Shown here one piece after another: positions 46,290 through 55,398 of a stretch of 64,000 bases of DNA. Made by a program: the position numbers and the translations under genes. The stretch's first letter is position 1; every line of letters starts with the position of its first letter. The notes under the pieces are model-generated. The model was not told the DNA's origin, made no database searches, and was given only the letters and a program-made list of their open reading frames with translations. Source of the DNA: Cognatundibacterium rugosum (GTDB lineage: Bacteria; Pseudomonadota; Gammaproteobacteria; Burkholderiales; Burkholderiaceae_D); the NCBI RefSeq assembly GCF_014284365.1, contig NZ_JACOGG010000010.1, positions 62,001-126,000 of the forward strand, in the 5' to 3' direction.

Positions 46290-46934
46290 TTACTCAGGAT
46301 TTTTCAATCCTTTACCCAGAAGGAAGATTTCTGAGGATTTATCCTTACTTGCTTTCGGCTTCTTGTTCTGGACCACTTTAAATTCATCCTTGAACATATT
46401 GACAATATTATTATAACTTGGTCCGTGAAAACACTTCACTAACAGTGCGCCGCCGGGTTTTAAGTGTGCTTTCGCGAAAGAAATTGCCAACTCAATGATA
46501 TACTCCACCCTTGCGGCATCGACTGTGGAATTACCGGAAAGATTGGGCGCCATATCAGACAGAACAAGATCTACTTTTCTCCCTGACAGGCAGGCTTCCA
46601 ATTTATCCAGCACTTCATCCTCACGGAAATCGCCCTGAATAAACTGAACATCTGCAATCGGCTCCATAGGCAGCAAATCCAGTGCGTAAATCTCGCCCAA
46701 TATGCCGCCGCCTTCTTTGCCTGCCAGTTTATTCCGTACATACTGGGACCAGCTGCCAGGTGTAGCACCCAAGTCGACAATGACCTGGCCAGGACGGATT
46801 AATTTCTCAACCTCATCGATCTCTTTCAACTTATAGACGGCTCGCGCACGATAGCCTTCTTTTTGTGCAAGTTTCACATATGGATCATTTATATGATCGT
46901 GCACCCAATTTTGATTGAATTTATTCTTTGCCAT
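46290..46934 (-). CDS. rlmE: 23S rRNA 2'-O-ribose methyltransferase RlmE
   Basis: SAM-dependent methyltransferase of the FtsJ/RrmJ family, 214 aa, methylating U2552 of 23S rRNA (E. coli numbering) and aiding 50S assembly. SAM-binding [12 protein letters not shown] near 50-61, catalytic-region [11 protein letters not shown] and LVKCFHG, in line with the K-D-K-E tetrad. Divergent from yhbY across only 32 bp and followed by ftsH, the conserved yhbY/rlmE-ftsH arrangement. Confidence 0.96.
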   Translation of the reverse strand: MAKNKFNQNWVHDHINDPYVKLAQKEGYRARAVYKLKEIDEVEKLIRPGQVIVDLGATPGSWSQYVRNKLAGKEGGGILGEIYALDLLPMEPIADVQFIQGDFREDEVLDKLEACLSGRKVDLVLSDMAPNLSGNSTVDAARVEYIIELAISFAKAHLKPGGALLVKCFHGPSYNNIVNMFKDEFKVVQNKKPKASKDKSSEIFLLGKGLKNPE

Positions 46935-46966
46935 TCGCGTAAAATACTGCTTTTAAAGGAATTACT

Positions 46967-47437
46967 ATGTTAAAACTCACACCCGCTGAACGCAGCGAAC
47001 TCAGATCCGAAGCACATGGCCTGAAACCCATCGTATTGATCGGCGAAGCTGGCCTGACTCCAGCTGTCAAAAAAGAAATTGACGCTGGTCTGGATGCACA
47101 TGGACTGATCAAAGTCCGCGTTTTTGGCGACGACCGTGAAGCACGTATTGCTATGTACGATACGATTTGCGGCGAACTCGATGCAGCGCCTGTGCAGCAC
47201 ATCGGTAAACTGCTGGTGATCTATCGCCCGAAACTCGAGGGTGTAAAAGAAAATAAACTGGTTAAAAAAGGCAGAGGCCTGAGAGAAGTTACTATCGTAA
47301 AGCCTAGCCCAAGTGGCACGAAAAAGCCAACTGTTTCCAAAGTTTTAGTAAAAGGAAACGAGCGCGTCACTCAAGGCGGCAATATCAAACGCGCAAAACC
47401 ACGTCAGTCCAGTAAAAAGAAGAATGCACTCGGCTGA
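46967..47437 (+). CDS. yhbY: YhbY-type CRM-domain RNA-binding protein
   Basis: A 156-aa protein whose first roughly 97 residues form a CRM/KH-like domain (LRSEAHGLKPIVLIGEAGLT, then VRVFGDD) associated with ribosomal large-subunit precursors. A 55-60 residue Lys/Arg/Ser-rich tail follows, absent from E. coli YhbY (97 aa), and probably disordered and RNA-binding. AAGGA ribosome binding site supports the start. Divergent from rlmE. Confidence 0.93.
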   Translation: MLKLTPAERSELRSEAHGLKPIVLIGEAGLTPAVKKEIDAGLDAHGLIKVRVFGDDREARIAMYDTICGELDAAPVQHIGKLLVIYRPKLEGVKENKLVKKGRGLREVTIVKPSPSGTKKPTVSKVLVKGNERVTQGGNIKRAKPRQSSKKKNALG

Positions 47438-47460
47438 CATTCAGCACGCATGCATCAAAT

Positions 47461-47490
47461 AACCCGGCCAGGAGCCGGGTTATTTATTTG
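47461..47490 (+). terminator. Probable terminator after yhbY
   Basis: AACCCGGC, loop CAGGA, GCCGGGTT followed by ATTTATTTG. A second small inverted repeat, GCCTGC/GCAGGC (47493-47511), lies on the greA side. The region is convergent and both hairpins could work weakly in either direction. Confidence 0.6.
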
Positions 47491-47552
47491 AGGCCTGCAT
47501 GATTGGCAGGCAACGCTGTAATCAAGCTACTCCCAGACAAGTCCCAAGCAAA

Positions 47553-48029
47553 TTACACGTAGGATACGTCCAGCACTTCATACTCGCGGACGCCAGCCGG
47601 CGCCTGAACACCGACAACATCACCCGCATACTTGCCAATCAGGGCACGTGCAATCGGCGAGGTAATGGATACTTTGCTGAGCTTAATATCCGCCTCATCC
47701 TCACCAACGATCTGGTAAGTCACTTTCTGCGAGGTTTCCAGATCTTCCAGGTGTACGGTTGAGCCAAACACGACGCGCCCTTCCGCATCCAGCGTGGATG
47801 GATCAATGATCTGCGCAGAACCCAGCTTGCCTTCTAATTCCGCGATACGCCCCTCTATGAAAGCCTGACGTTCTTTTGCCGCATCGTATTCTGCATTTTC
47901 CGACAGATCACCCTGAGCACGCGCTTCCGCAATCGCATTAATCACAGCTGGACGCTCTTTTGTTTTCAGGGTGTGTAATTCTTGCTTCAACAATTCTGCG
48001 CCGAATTTAGTGATAGGTACTGTACTCAT
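47553..48029 (-). CDS. greA: Transcription elongation factor GreA
   Basis: A 158-aa transcript cleavage factor rescuing backtracked RNA polymerase. Start at the ATG at 48029 (MSTVPITKFGAELL); the longer open frame includes leader sequence. N-terminal coiled-coil hairpin with the catalytic tip GDLSENAEYDAAKE (residues about 40-53) and a C-terminal FKBP-like domain ending in YEVLDVSYV. Downstream of carB with a strong hairpin in its leader. Confidence 0.96.
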   Translation of the reverse strand: MSTVPITKFGAELLKQELHTLKTKERPAVINAIAEARAQGDLSENAEYDAAKERQAFIEGRIAELEGKLGSAQIIDPSTLDAEGRVVFGSTVHLEDLETSQKVTYQIVGEDEADIKLSKVSITSPIARALIGKYAGDVVGVQAPAGVREYEVLDVSYV

Positions 48030-48043
48030 GTCATTTACGCTTA

Positions 48044-48101
48044 TAAAAGTAAAAATACAGAGGGCAAGCAACATCTGTGATGTCTTTTGCGACCTCTGTA
48101 T
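48044..48101 (-). terminator. Hairpin with U-tract between carB and greA
   Basis: Minus strand: ATACAGAGG pairs with CCTCTGTAT, with inner pairs GCAA/TTGC and ACATC/GATGT, followed by TTTTACTTTT. It lies 43 bases after the carB stop and 15 before greA. It resembles an intrinsic terminator for carAB, or an attenuator inside the greA leader. Confidence 0.7.
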
Positions 48102-48143
48102 CAAAGGTGCAGTGCTAACCTTTCAGCAGCACTGGGATTTTGC

Positions 48144-51100
48144 TCAGTTTAAAGACTTATGCAAACCTTGTAAATCATAAACATGCAATTCATTCAGGTG
48201 GCGCATACCCTCAACCGCTGCTTCTGCACCGGCGATGGTGGTGAACGTGGTTGCACGTGCGATCAGTGCTGACGTACGGATGGCACGGGAATCAGAAATC
48301 GCATTACGTTTTTCTTCAACCGTATTAATCACCATCGCGATTTCATTGTTTTTGATCATATCCACCACGTGTGGACGACCCTCAACAACTTTATTCACGA
48401 TCGCAACCGGAATGCCCGCCTCAGTAATCGCCGCCGCCGTGCCACGGGTTGCGACCACCGAGAAGCCCAGCTCAACCAGATCCTTGGCTACCTTGACTGC
48501 GCGTGGCTTATCACTGTTTTTGATACTCAGGAACACCTTACCTGAGGTTGGCAGCTTCACACCGGCTCCCAGCTGGGATTTCACGAAAGCTTCACCGAAG
48601 GTTTTACCAACACCCATGACTTCACCGGTCGATTTCATTTCCGGTCCCAGAATCGTGTCTACACCAGGGAATTTAACGAATGGGAAGACTGCTTCTTTAA
48701 CGCTAAAGTAAGGCGGCACCACTTCCGCACCGATGCCCTGAGAATCCAGCGACTGCCCGACCATGCAACGTGCTGCGATTTTCGCCAGTTGCAGGCCAGT
48801 CGCTTTCGACACATAAGGGACGGTACGCGATGCACGCGGATTGACTTCCAGCACAAACACCACATCCTGACCATCTTTTTGCTGGATCGCGAATTGCACA
48901 TTCATCAGACCGACGACGTTCAGACCTTTCGCCATCAGTGACGTCTGGCGCTTGAGTTCGGCGATAGTTTCCTGAGACAGTGAGTATGGCGGCAGGGAAC
49001 ATGCGGAGTCACCCGAGTGCACGCCAGCCTGCTCAATATGCTCCATCACACCGCCGATAAAGGTGCGCTCACCATCTGACAGACAGTCCACGTCAACTTC
49101 AATCGCATCATTCAGGAAGCGGTCCAGCAAGACCGGAGAATCATGCGACACCTTGACGGCCTCACGCATATAGCGCTCGAGATCGCGCTGCTCATGCACG
49201 ATTTCCATGGCACGACCGCCCAATACGTAGGATGGGCGCACTACCAGCGGATAACCAATTTCCTGTGCCAGTGCGAGTGCTTCAGTTTCAGTACGTGCTG
49301 TACGGTTAGGCGGCTGACGCAAGCCCAGCTCTTGCAACATTTTCTGGAAGCGCTCACGGTCTTCTGCCGCATCAATCATGTCCGGCGAAGTACCAACGAT
49401 AGGTACACCGTTCGCTTCCAAATCTAATGCCAATTTGAGTGGCGTCTGACCACCATACTGCACGATCACGCCTACTGGTTTTTCTTTATCGACGATTTCC
49501 AACACGTCTTCCAGTGTCAATGGCTCAAAGTACAGACGGTCAGAAGTGTCGTAATCGGTAGAGACGGTTTCCGGATTACAGTTGACCATGATGGTTTCGT
49601 AACCGTCTTCACGCATAGCGAATGCGGCATGAACACAGCAGTAATCGAATTCTATACCCTGGCCGATACGGTTAGGACCGCCGCCCAGCACCATGATTTT
49701 TTTCTTATCTGTCGGATTGGACTCGCACTCTTCTTCATACGTTGAGTACATGTACGCGGTGTTAGTCGCAAACTCACCGGCACAGGTATCAACGCGCTTG
49801 TAAACTGGACGCACGTTCAATGCACGGCGCTTTTCGCGGATAGCCGTATCTGTGGTTTTGAGCAATTTCGCCAGACGACGGTCAGAGAAGCCTTTTTGCT
49901 TCAGTTTCAGCATCATGGTCTGATCGATACTGTCCAGGGTTTGCTCATCCAGCCACAATTCGATGTCGACGATATCCTTGATCTGAATCAGGAACCAAGG
50001 GTCGATATGCGTGAGCTGATGCACTTCTTCCAGTGTAAAGCCCTGAGCAAATGCGTCACCCACATACCAGATACGATCCGGACCCGGCTCGCCCAGTTCT
50101 TTTTCAAGCAACTCACGATCCTGGGTTTTTTCATTCATACCATCCACGCCCACTTCCAGGCCACGCAAGGCTTTTTGGAAGGATTCCTGGAAAGTACGGC
50201 CTATCGCCATTACCTCACCCACAGATTTCATCTGCGTCGTCAGACGGTTATCTGCTGCCGGGAATTTTTCGAAGGCGAAACGTGGGATTTTTGTAACCAC
50301 GTAATCAATAGATGGCTCAAACGATGCCGGTGTCGCACCGCCGGTGATCTCATTGCGCAATTCATCCAACGTGAAGCCAACCGCGAGTTTGGCAGCGATT
50401 TTCGCAATCGGGAAACCGGTTGCTTTCGAAGCCAGTGCCGAAGAACGGGATACACGCGGATTCATCTCAATGACGATCATACGGCCATCTGCCGGATTGA
50501 CAGAGAACTGTACGTTAGAACCACCGGTATCAACGCCGATTTCACGCAATACTGCCAGCGAAGCATTACGCATGATCTGGTATTCTTTGTCGGTCAGCGT
50601 CTGAGCTGGTGCCACCGTGATCGAGTCACCGGTATGGACACCCATCGGGTCCAGATTTTCGATCGAGCAGACGATAATGCAGTTGTCCGCTTTGTCGCGC
50701 ACCACTTCCATTTCGTACTCTTTCCAGCCTATCAGCGATTCTTCAATCAGCAATTCATTGGTAGGTGAAGCTTCCAAACCGCGTTTACAGATAGTCTCAA
50801 ACTCTTCGGAGTTATACGCGATACCGCCACCGGTACCACCCATTGTGAACGATGGACGGATAATGACCGGGAAGCCTACATCTTTTTGCACAGTCCAGGC
50901 TTCTTCCATGGAGTGCGCCACACCGGAACGCGCAGAACCCAGACCAATCTTGGTCATCGCTTCCTTGAACTTGGAGCGGTCTTCGGCTTTATCGATCGCC
51001 TCAGGGGAGGCGCCGATCAGTTCGCAACCGTATTTAACCAAAACACCATGGCGATGCAGATCGAGTGCGCAGTTCAGCGCAGTCTGACCACCCATCGTTG

Positions 51101-51362
51101 GCAGTATCGCGTCCGGTTTTTCTTTAGCGATGATGCGCTCAACGACTTGCCAGGTGATAGGCTCAATGTAAGTCACATCAGCCATTTCTGGGTCGGTCAT
51201 GATGGTCGCAGGATTGCTGTTGACCAGAATCACGCGGTAACCTTCTTCGCGCAAAGCCTTGCACGCCTGCGCGCCAGAGTAATCGAATTCACAGGCCTGA
51301 CCAATGATAATTGGACCAGCGCCGATAATCAGTATGCTTTTTATGTCGGTACGTTTTGGCAT
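48144..51362 (-). CDS. carB: Carbamoyl phosphate synthase large subunit
   Basis: A 1072-aa subunit forming carbamoyl phosphate for arginine and pyrimidines. Two homologous ATP-grasp halves (each with a [15 protein letters not shown]-like or [15 protein letters not shown] stretch), an oligomerisation region, and a C-terminal MGS-like allosteric domain (about 935-1072) that binds UMP and ornithine in relatives. Clear Shine-Dalgarno GGAG before the ATG; five bases after carA. Length matches E. coli CarB (1073). Confidence 0.98.
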   Translation of the reverse strand: MPKRTDIKSILIIGAGPIIIGQACEFDYSGAQACKALREEGYRVILVNSNPATIMTDPEMADVTYIEPITWQVVERIIAKEKPDAILPTMGGQTALNCALDLHRHGVLVKYGCELIGASPEAIDKAEDRSKFKEAMTKIGLGSARSGVAHSMEEAWTVQKDVGFPVIIRPSFTMGGTGGGIAYNSEEFETICKRGLEASPTNELLIEESLIGWKEYEMEVVRDKADNCIIVCSIENLDPMGVHTGDSITVAPAQTLTDKEYQIMRNASLAVLREIGVDTGGSNVQFSVNPADGRMIVIEMNPRVSRSSALASKATGFPIAKIAAKLAVGFTLDELRNEITGGATPASFEPSIDYVVTKIPRFAFEKFPAADNRLTTQMKSVGEVMAIGRTFQESFQKALRGLEVGVDGMNEKTQDRELLEKELGEPGPDRIWYVGDAFAQGFTLEEVHQLTHIDPWFLIQIKDIVDIELWLDEQTLDSIDQTMMLKLKQKGFSDRRLAKLLKTTDTAIREKRRALNVRPVYKRVDTCAGEFATNTAYMYSTYEEECESNPTDKKKIMVLGGGPNRIGQGIEFDYCCVHAAFAMREDGYETIMVNCNPETVSTDYDTSDRLYFEPLTLEDVLEIVDKEKPVGVIVQYGGQTPLKLALDLEANGVPIVGTSPDMIDAAEDRERFQKMLQELGLRQPPNRTARTETEALALAQEIGYPLVVRPSYVLGGRAMEIVHEQRDLERYMREAVKVSHDSPVLLDRFLNDAIEVDVDCLSDGERTFIGGVMEHIEQAGVHSGDSACSLPPYSLSQETIAELKRQTSLMAKGLNVVGLMNVQFAIQQKDGQDVVFVLEVNPRASRTVPYVSKATGLQLAKIAARCMVGQSLDSQGIGAEVVPPYFSVKEAVFPFVKFPGVDTILGPEMKSTGEVMGVGKTFGEAFVKSQLGAGVKLPTSGKVFLSIKNSDKPRAVKVAKDLVELGFSVVATRGTAAAITEAGIPVAIVNKVVEGRPHVVDMIKNNEIAMVINTVEEKRNAISDSRAIRTSALIARATTFTTIAGAEAAVEGMRHLNELHVYDLQGLHKSLN

Positions 51363-51367
51363 TTTTA

Positions 51368-52531
<1,164 letters not shown>

Positions 52532-52584
52532 GGGCAACTCCTGTATTGTTACCGCCGCTGCGATGCCCCAAATTGACGTTATCC

Positions 52585-52613
52585 CAGGCCGGACTATCTT
52601 TCCGTGCGGCCTG
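52585..52613 (-). promoter_or_regulatory. Hairpin in the carA leader
   Basis: CAGGCCG and CGGCCTG (7-bp stem, 15-base loop) in the approximately 140-nt leader between the predicted carA promoter and its start. No U-tract follows directly. Possibly part of pyrimidine-responsive control; function not established. Confidence 0.35.
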
Positions 52614-52683
52614 AAAATAAGTATGGAGCAATGTGAATTTGGGTAGGCGCTACGGCGAGATTTCGGATTAGTTAAACCCTCGA

Positions 52684-52712
52684 ATTATAGCCCGAAACCC
52701 GCCTTTTGCCAA
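52684..52712 (-). promoter_or_regulatory. Sigma70-type promoter for carAB
   Basis: Minus strand TTGGCA (52712-52707), 17-base spacer, consensus TATAAT (52689-52684). Transcription would start near 52677, giving a leader of about 140 nt before carA. This is the cleanest sigma70 promoter I found in the window. Confidence 0.8.
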
Positions 52713-52775
52713 GTCCAAAACCCTGATTTCACTAGCAAAAACCTGGGATGAGTGACTTACTGCGTGCAGGAAAAC

Positions 52776-53186
52776 TCAGGCCAGACCCAGCGCAGCAATA
52801 CCAGCGCGTGCTACCTGCGCATCTTCGGCCGATTTAACGCCAGAAACGCCGACAGCGCCAACACAATAACCATCCACCATGATCGGCACACCTCCCTCCA
52901 GCATACCTTCGACCAGTGGCGCGCTTAAAAAGGAATAGCGTCCATTGTTGATCAAATCTTCGTAGATTTTTGAATCGCGCTTACCCATTGCCGCAGTCTT
53001 TGCCTTAGCAGGCGCCAGATGCGTGGAAATCGGTGCCACACCGTCCAGGCGCTGCAACCAGATCAAATGCCCGCCGTCGTCGACGATGGCGATCACGACC
53101 GCCCAACCATTTGAGATTGCTTCCTGCTCCGCAGCAGCCGCAATTTTTTTTACATCTTCTAAGACCAGATAAGGCTTGGATTGCAT
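52776..53186 (-). CDS. GlcG/HbpS-like (DUF336) family protein
   Basis: A 136-aa small alpha/beta protein of the GlcG/HbpS family; relatives bind heme or cobalamin-type cofactors or are encoded with glycolate oxidase and diol-utilisation genes. Characteristic stretches are AIVDDGGHLIWLQRLDGV, the SKIYEDL region and VGAVGVSGVKSAEDAQVARAG. No signal peptide. Good ribosome binding site AGGAG. A single gene between carA and the NlpC/P60 gene, so context gives no function. Confidence 0.88.
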   Translation of the reverse strand: MQSKPYLVLEDVKKIAAAAEQEAISNGWAVVIAIVDDGGHLIWLQRLDGVAPISTHLAPAKAKTAAMGKRDSKIYEDLINNGRYSFLSAPLVEGMLEGGVPIMVDGYCVGAVGVSGVKSAEDAQVARAGIAALGLA

Positions 53187-53289
53187 AAGTTTCTCCTAAA
53201 AAATATGCGCTGATTGTAAGCCAAGTTACCAACCAGCCCGACTATTTTTGTGATGAAAACAATTTAATTGATTTTCGCAAATTCCATCA

Positions 53290-53451
53290 ACAATTCGCCG
53301 CACCTTACTCTGCGTCGGGTTGGTACGACCCGGATGGAACGTAGCAACCGGTAGCGGCACACATGTTTAATCCTTAATAAGAGATGGGCAGAAAAAACCA
53401 GCAAACGGTTTACATTGTTCAAAAACTGACTTACAGTTGAGCGGTTTTTTT
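53290..53451 (+). ncRNA. Candidate structured leader RNA before the NlpC/P60 gene
   Basis: The stem GCCGC-ACC (53297-53304) pairs with GGT-A-GCGGC (53350-53358). Inside, GGTTG (53318-53322) pairs with CAACC (53345-53349) and TACG (53324-53327) with CGTA (53340-53343), capped by an ACCCGGATGGAA loop. About 35 bases later AAAAAACC (53392-53399) could pair with GGTTTTTTT (53443-53451), whose T-run ends 14 bases before the ATG. The layout resembles an aptamer plus expression platform. I cannot match it to a known riboswitch class. Confidence 0.4.
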
Positions 53452-53465
53452 CAACAGGTGTAAAG

Positions 53466-54005
53466 ATGCTAATAAACGTTTCCAGACTACTCAGAAATGC
53501 AAAATTAGTGCTTGTTGCAGCATGCCTGCAAACTTGTGTCATCAGCGCCTCCATGGCAGCAGACACAACCTTCCCCGAATCTTCCACTGCCTACCTGAAA
53601 TTACAAGAATTAAAGCAACGAGCTTCCGATCTGACCGTAAAAGCCATGGATTTCATTGGCATTCACTACAAACGCGGCGGCAACACACCGGAAAATGGCC
53701 TGGATTGCAGTGGCTTTGTGCGCCTGGTATTTAAAGATGCGCTCGGTGCTGAACTGCCTCGCACCTCTGCAGAAATCAGCCGTGTCGGCGAAAAAATTGA
53801 TCAAAAAGACCTGCAGCCTGGCGATCTGGTTTTTTACAATACGCTGCGTCGTGGTTTTTCGCATGTAGGCATTTATTTGGGTGATAACAAATTCATTCAC
53901 TCCCCCTCAGCCGGCGGACAAGTCAGAATTGAAAGCATGGATCTGGCTTACTGGAAAAAACGCTTTAATGGTGCGCGCCGCATCAATGAAGATGAAGCGA
54001 AATAA
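53466..54005 (+). CDS. NlpC/P60 family cell wall hydrolase
   Basis: Secreted C40 peptidase, 179 aa, with an N-terminal signal peptide (cleavage near SASMA-A, about residue 31) and an NlpC/P60 domain with catalytic Cys81 in LDCSGF, His133 in FSHVGIY and His145 in FIHSPS. Expected to cut D-Glu-mDAP type bonds in peptidoglycan. A stop-coupled terminator closes the gene; the leader upstream appears structured. Confidence 0.93.
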   Translation: MLINVSRLLRNAKLVLVAACLQTCVISASMAADTTFPESSTAYLKLQELKQRASDLTVKAMDFIGIHYKRGGNTPENGLDCSGFVRLVFKDALGAELPRTSAEISRVGEKIDQKDLQPGDLVFYNTLRRGFSHVGIYLGDNKFIHSPSAGGQVRIESMDLAYWKKRFNGARRINEDEAK

Positions 54006-54033
54006 GCCTGGCGATTCGCTACAGGACACGCGT

Positions 54034-54064
54034 AAAAAAAAGGGAGCCGACGCTCCCTTTTATC
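54034..54064 (+). terminator. Rho-independent terminator after the NlpC/P60 gene
   Basis: AAAAGGGAGC, loop CGAC, GCTCCCTTTT then ATCTT; a perfect 10-bp stem, 32 bases after the stop codon. Confidence 0.9.
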
Positions 54065-54147
54065 TTACATGACCCACATGATCTTAATCATCAACGCCCT
54101 TGCCCCTGCTCAGGCAAAAACCTAAGCGGTGCCTGCGCTTCAATTAC

Positions 54148-55092
54148 TCAGCGCTCCTGTAAAGCCTTGAGTTTTTGCTTAATTTCCGGCATCGCCGCCA
54201 TCGCCGCTTTTTCGCCCGCCAGTATTGCCAGATTACGCCCGGCAAAATCGCTGCCTTTCATGGAAGGCAGATCAGGACGTATCACCACATCCGCCTGTTT
54301 CAACTCAAACTGATTAATGCTTTGCCCCATGATGCTGACTGTTTGCAGCAAAATGTCTATCGTTCCAGTGCCGCTCTGCCCATCCACTGTCTGAGAAATA
54401 TTCACGGCAATTACCAGATCCGCGCCCATATCGCGCGCAAAGCGCACTGGCACAGGCGCCACCAGCCCCCCATCCACATATTGCCTGTCATTGATACGCA
54501 CCGGCTGGAATACAGCAGGAACCGCAGACGAGGCCCGTACTGCTGCACCGGTATTCCCGCGCTGGAATAACACAGCCTGCCCGGTTGCCAGGTCAGTTGC
54601 GACCGCGCCAAACGGCTTTTTTAAACGCTCAATCGGCGTTTGCCCGACCATGCGATTCACATAGGCTTGCAATGCATCCCCTTTGAGCACGCCACTGGAT
54701 TTGGAAAATAATGGCAGCGACCAGTCTGAGATCGTTGCCTCATCCATGTCCAGCGCCATTTTTTGTAAAGTAAATCCATTATTTCCAGCGGCATACATTG
54801 CACCAACCACACTGCCTGCGCTGGTGCCAACGACCACATCGGGCACAATGCCTTGTGACTCAAGTGCTTTGATTACGCCGATATGAGCAAAGCCACGCGC
54901 AGCACCGCCACCCAGTGCAAGGCCGATTCTGACTGGACGCGCCGCTTTGGGTACTGGCACGGTATTGACTACCGGCGCAACCGGCGTTGGTGCAGATCCA
55001 GAGGTGACGCAGGCACTCAGTGTAAATACCAACATCGCGCAGCCCAGCGCTGACACTGCCGTTTTACTATGTATGGAAAAATTCAATTTCAT
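54148..55092 (-). CDS. Patatin-like phospholipase lipoprotein (RssA-type)
   Basis: A 314-aa patatin-fold serine hydrolase starting at the ATG at 55092. The lipoprotein signal ends FTLSAC (Cys28). Oxyanion loop GGGAARG at 61-67, nucleophile Ser91 in GTSAGS, and the dyad aspartate in YVDGGLVAP. Position after the lipobox residue predicts a membrane-anchored periplasmic or outer membrane enzyme acting on lipids. The frame is open to 55113, adding seven residues. Monocistronic and divergent from the 5'-nucleotidase gene. Confidence 0.9.
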   Translation of the reverse strand: MKLNFSIHSKTAVSALGCAMLVFTLSACVTSGSAPTPVAPVVNTVPVPKAARPVRIGLALGGGAARGFAHIGVIKALESQGIVPDVVVGTSAGSVVGAMYAAGNNGFTLQKMALDMDEATISDWSLPLFSKSSGVLKGDALQAYVNRMVGQTPIERLKKPFGAVATDLATGQAVLFQRGNTGAAVRASSAVPAVFQPVRINDRQYVDGGLVAPVPVRFARDMGADLVIAVNISQTVDGQSGTGTIDILLQTVSIMGQSINQFELKQADVVIRPDLPSMKGSDFAGRNLAILAGEKAAMAAMPEIKQKLKALQER

Positions 55093-55334
55093 CTCATCTT
55101 CAAAAATAAACATGATTCCGGCGATTTTTCACGACACGTGAGCCCAACCGAAGCGGCGATTATACGAGTATGCCGACAACAAAGACATCACTATCCCAGA
55201 CTCTCAGAGCCGCAGGCTCTATGCAAGAGTAGCGAAATGAATTACAAGAAGTCATGCTACTGACACAATATTCACAGATAATCTGGCCGCCGACTGCGCT
55301 TGAGGCGATATTTGCAGCAAACTGAAAATAATTT

Positions 55335-55379
55335 AGCAAACGATTGCGTCTTAAACAATTTAAAAGGCAATCGTTTGCT
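55335..55379 (+). promoter_or_regulatory. Paired PurR/LacI-type operator boxes
   Basis: AGCAAACGATTGC (55335-55347) and its exact reverse complement GCAATCGTTTGCT (55367-55379). Each is itself a near-palindrome one base from the LacI/PurR core GCAAACGTTTGC. Centres are 31 bp apart, close to three helical turns. The second box ends 20 bases before the ATG of the 5'-nucleotidase gene. As RNA the pair could also fold into a 13-bp hairpin, but no U-tract follows. Confidence 0.6.
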
Positions 55380-55398
55380 TTCTGATTCCGGAGAAAAT

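Noticed and set aside
49896-50768. Long plus-strand open frame (290 codons) opposite carB
   Set aside because: It is antisense to a highly conserved gene, gives a His/Arg-rich, low-plausibility product and has no ribosome binding site; a codon-usage shadow.
53318-53358. Resemblance to the conserved loop of SRP (4.5S) RNA in CCGGATGGAA...AGCAACC
   Set aside because: Shared bases are scattered, four extra bases interrupt the asymmetric loop, the apical loop is not GNRA, and no terminator follows as expected for ffs. Treated as an unclassified leader instead.
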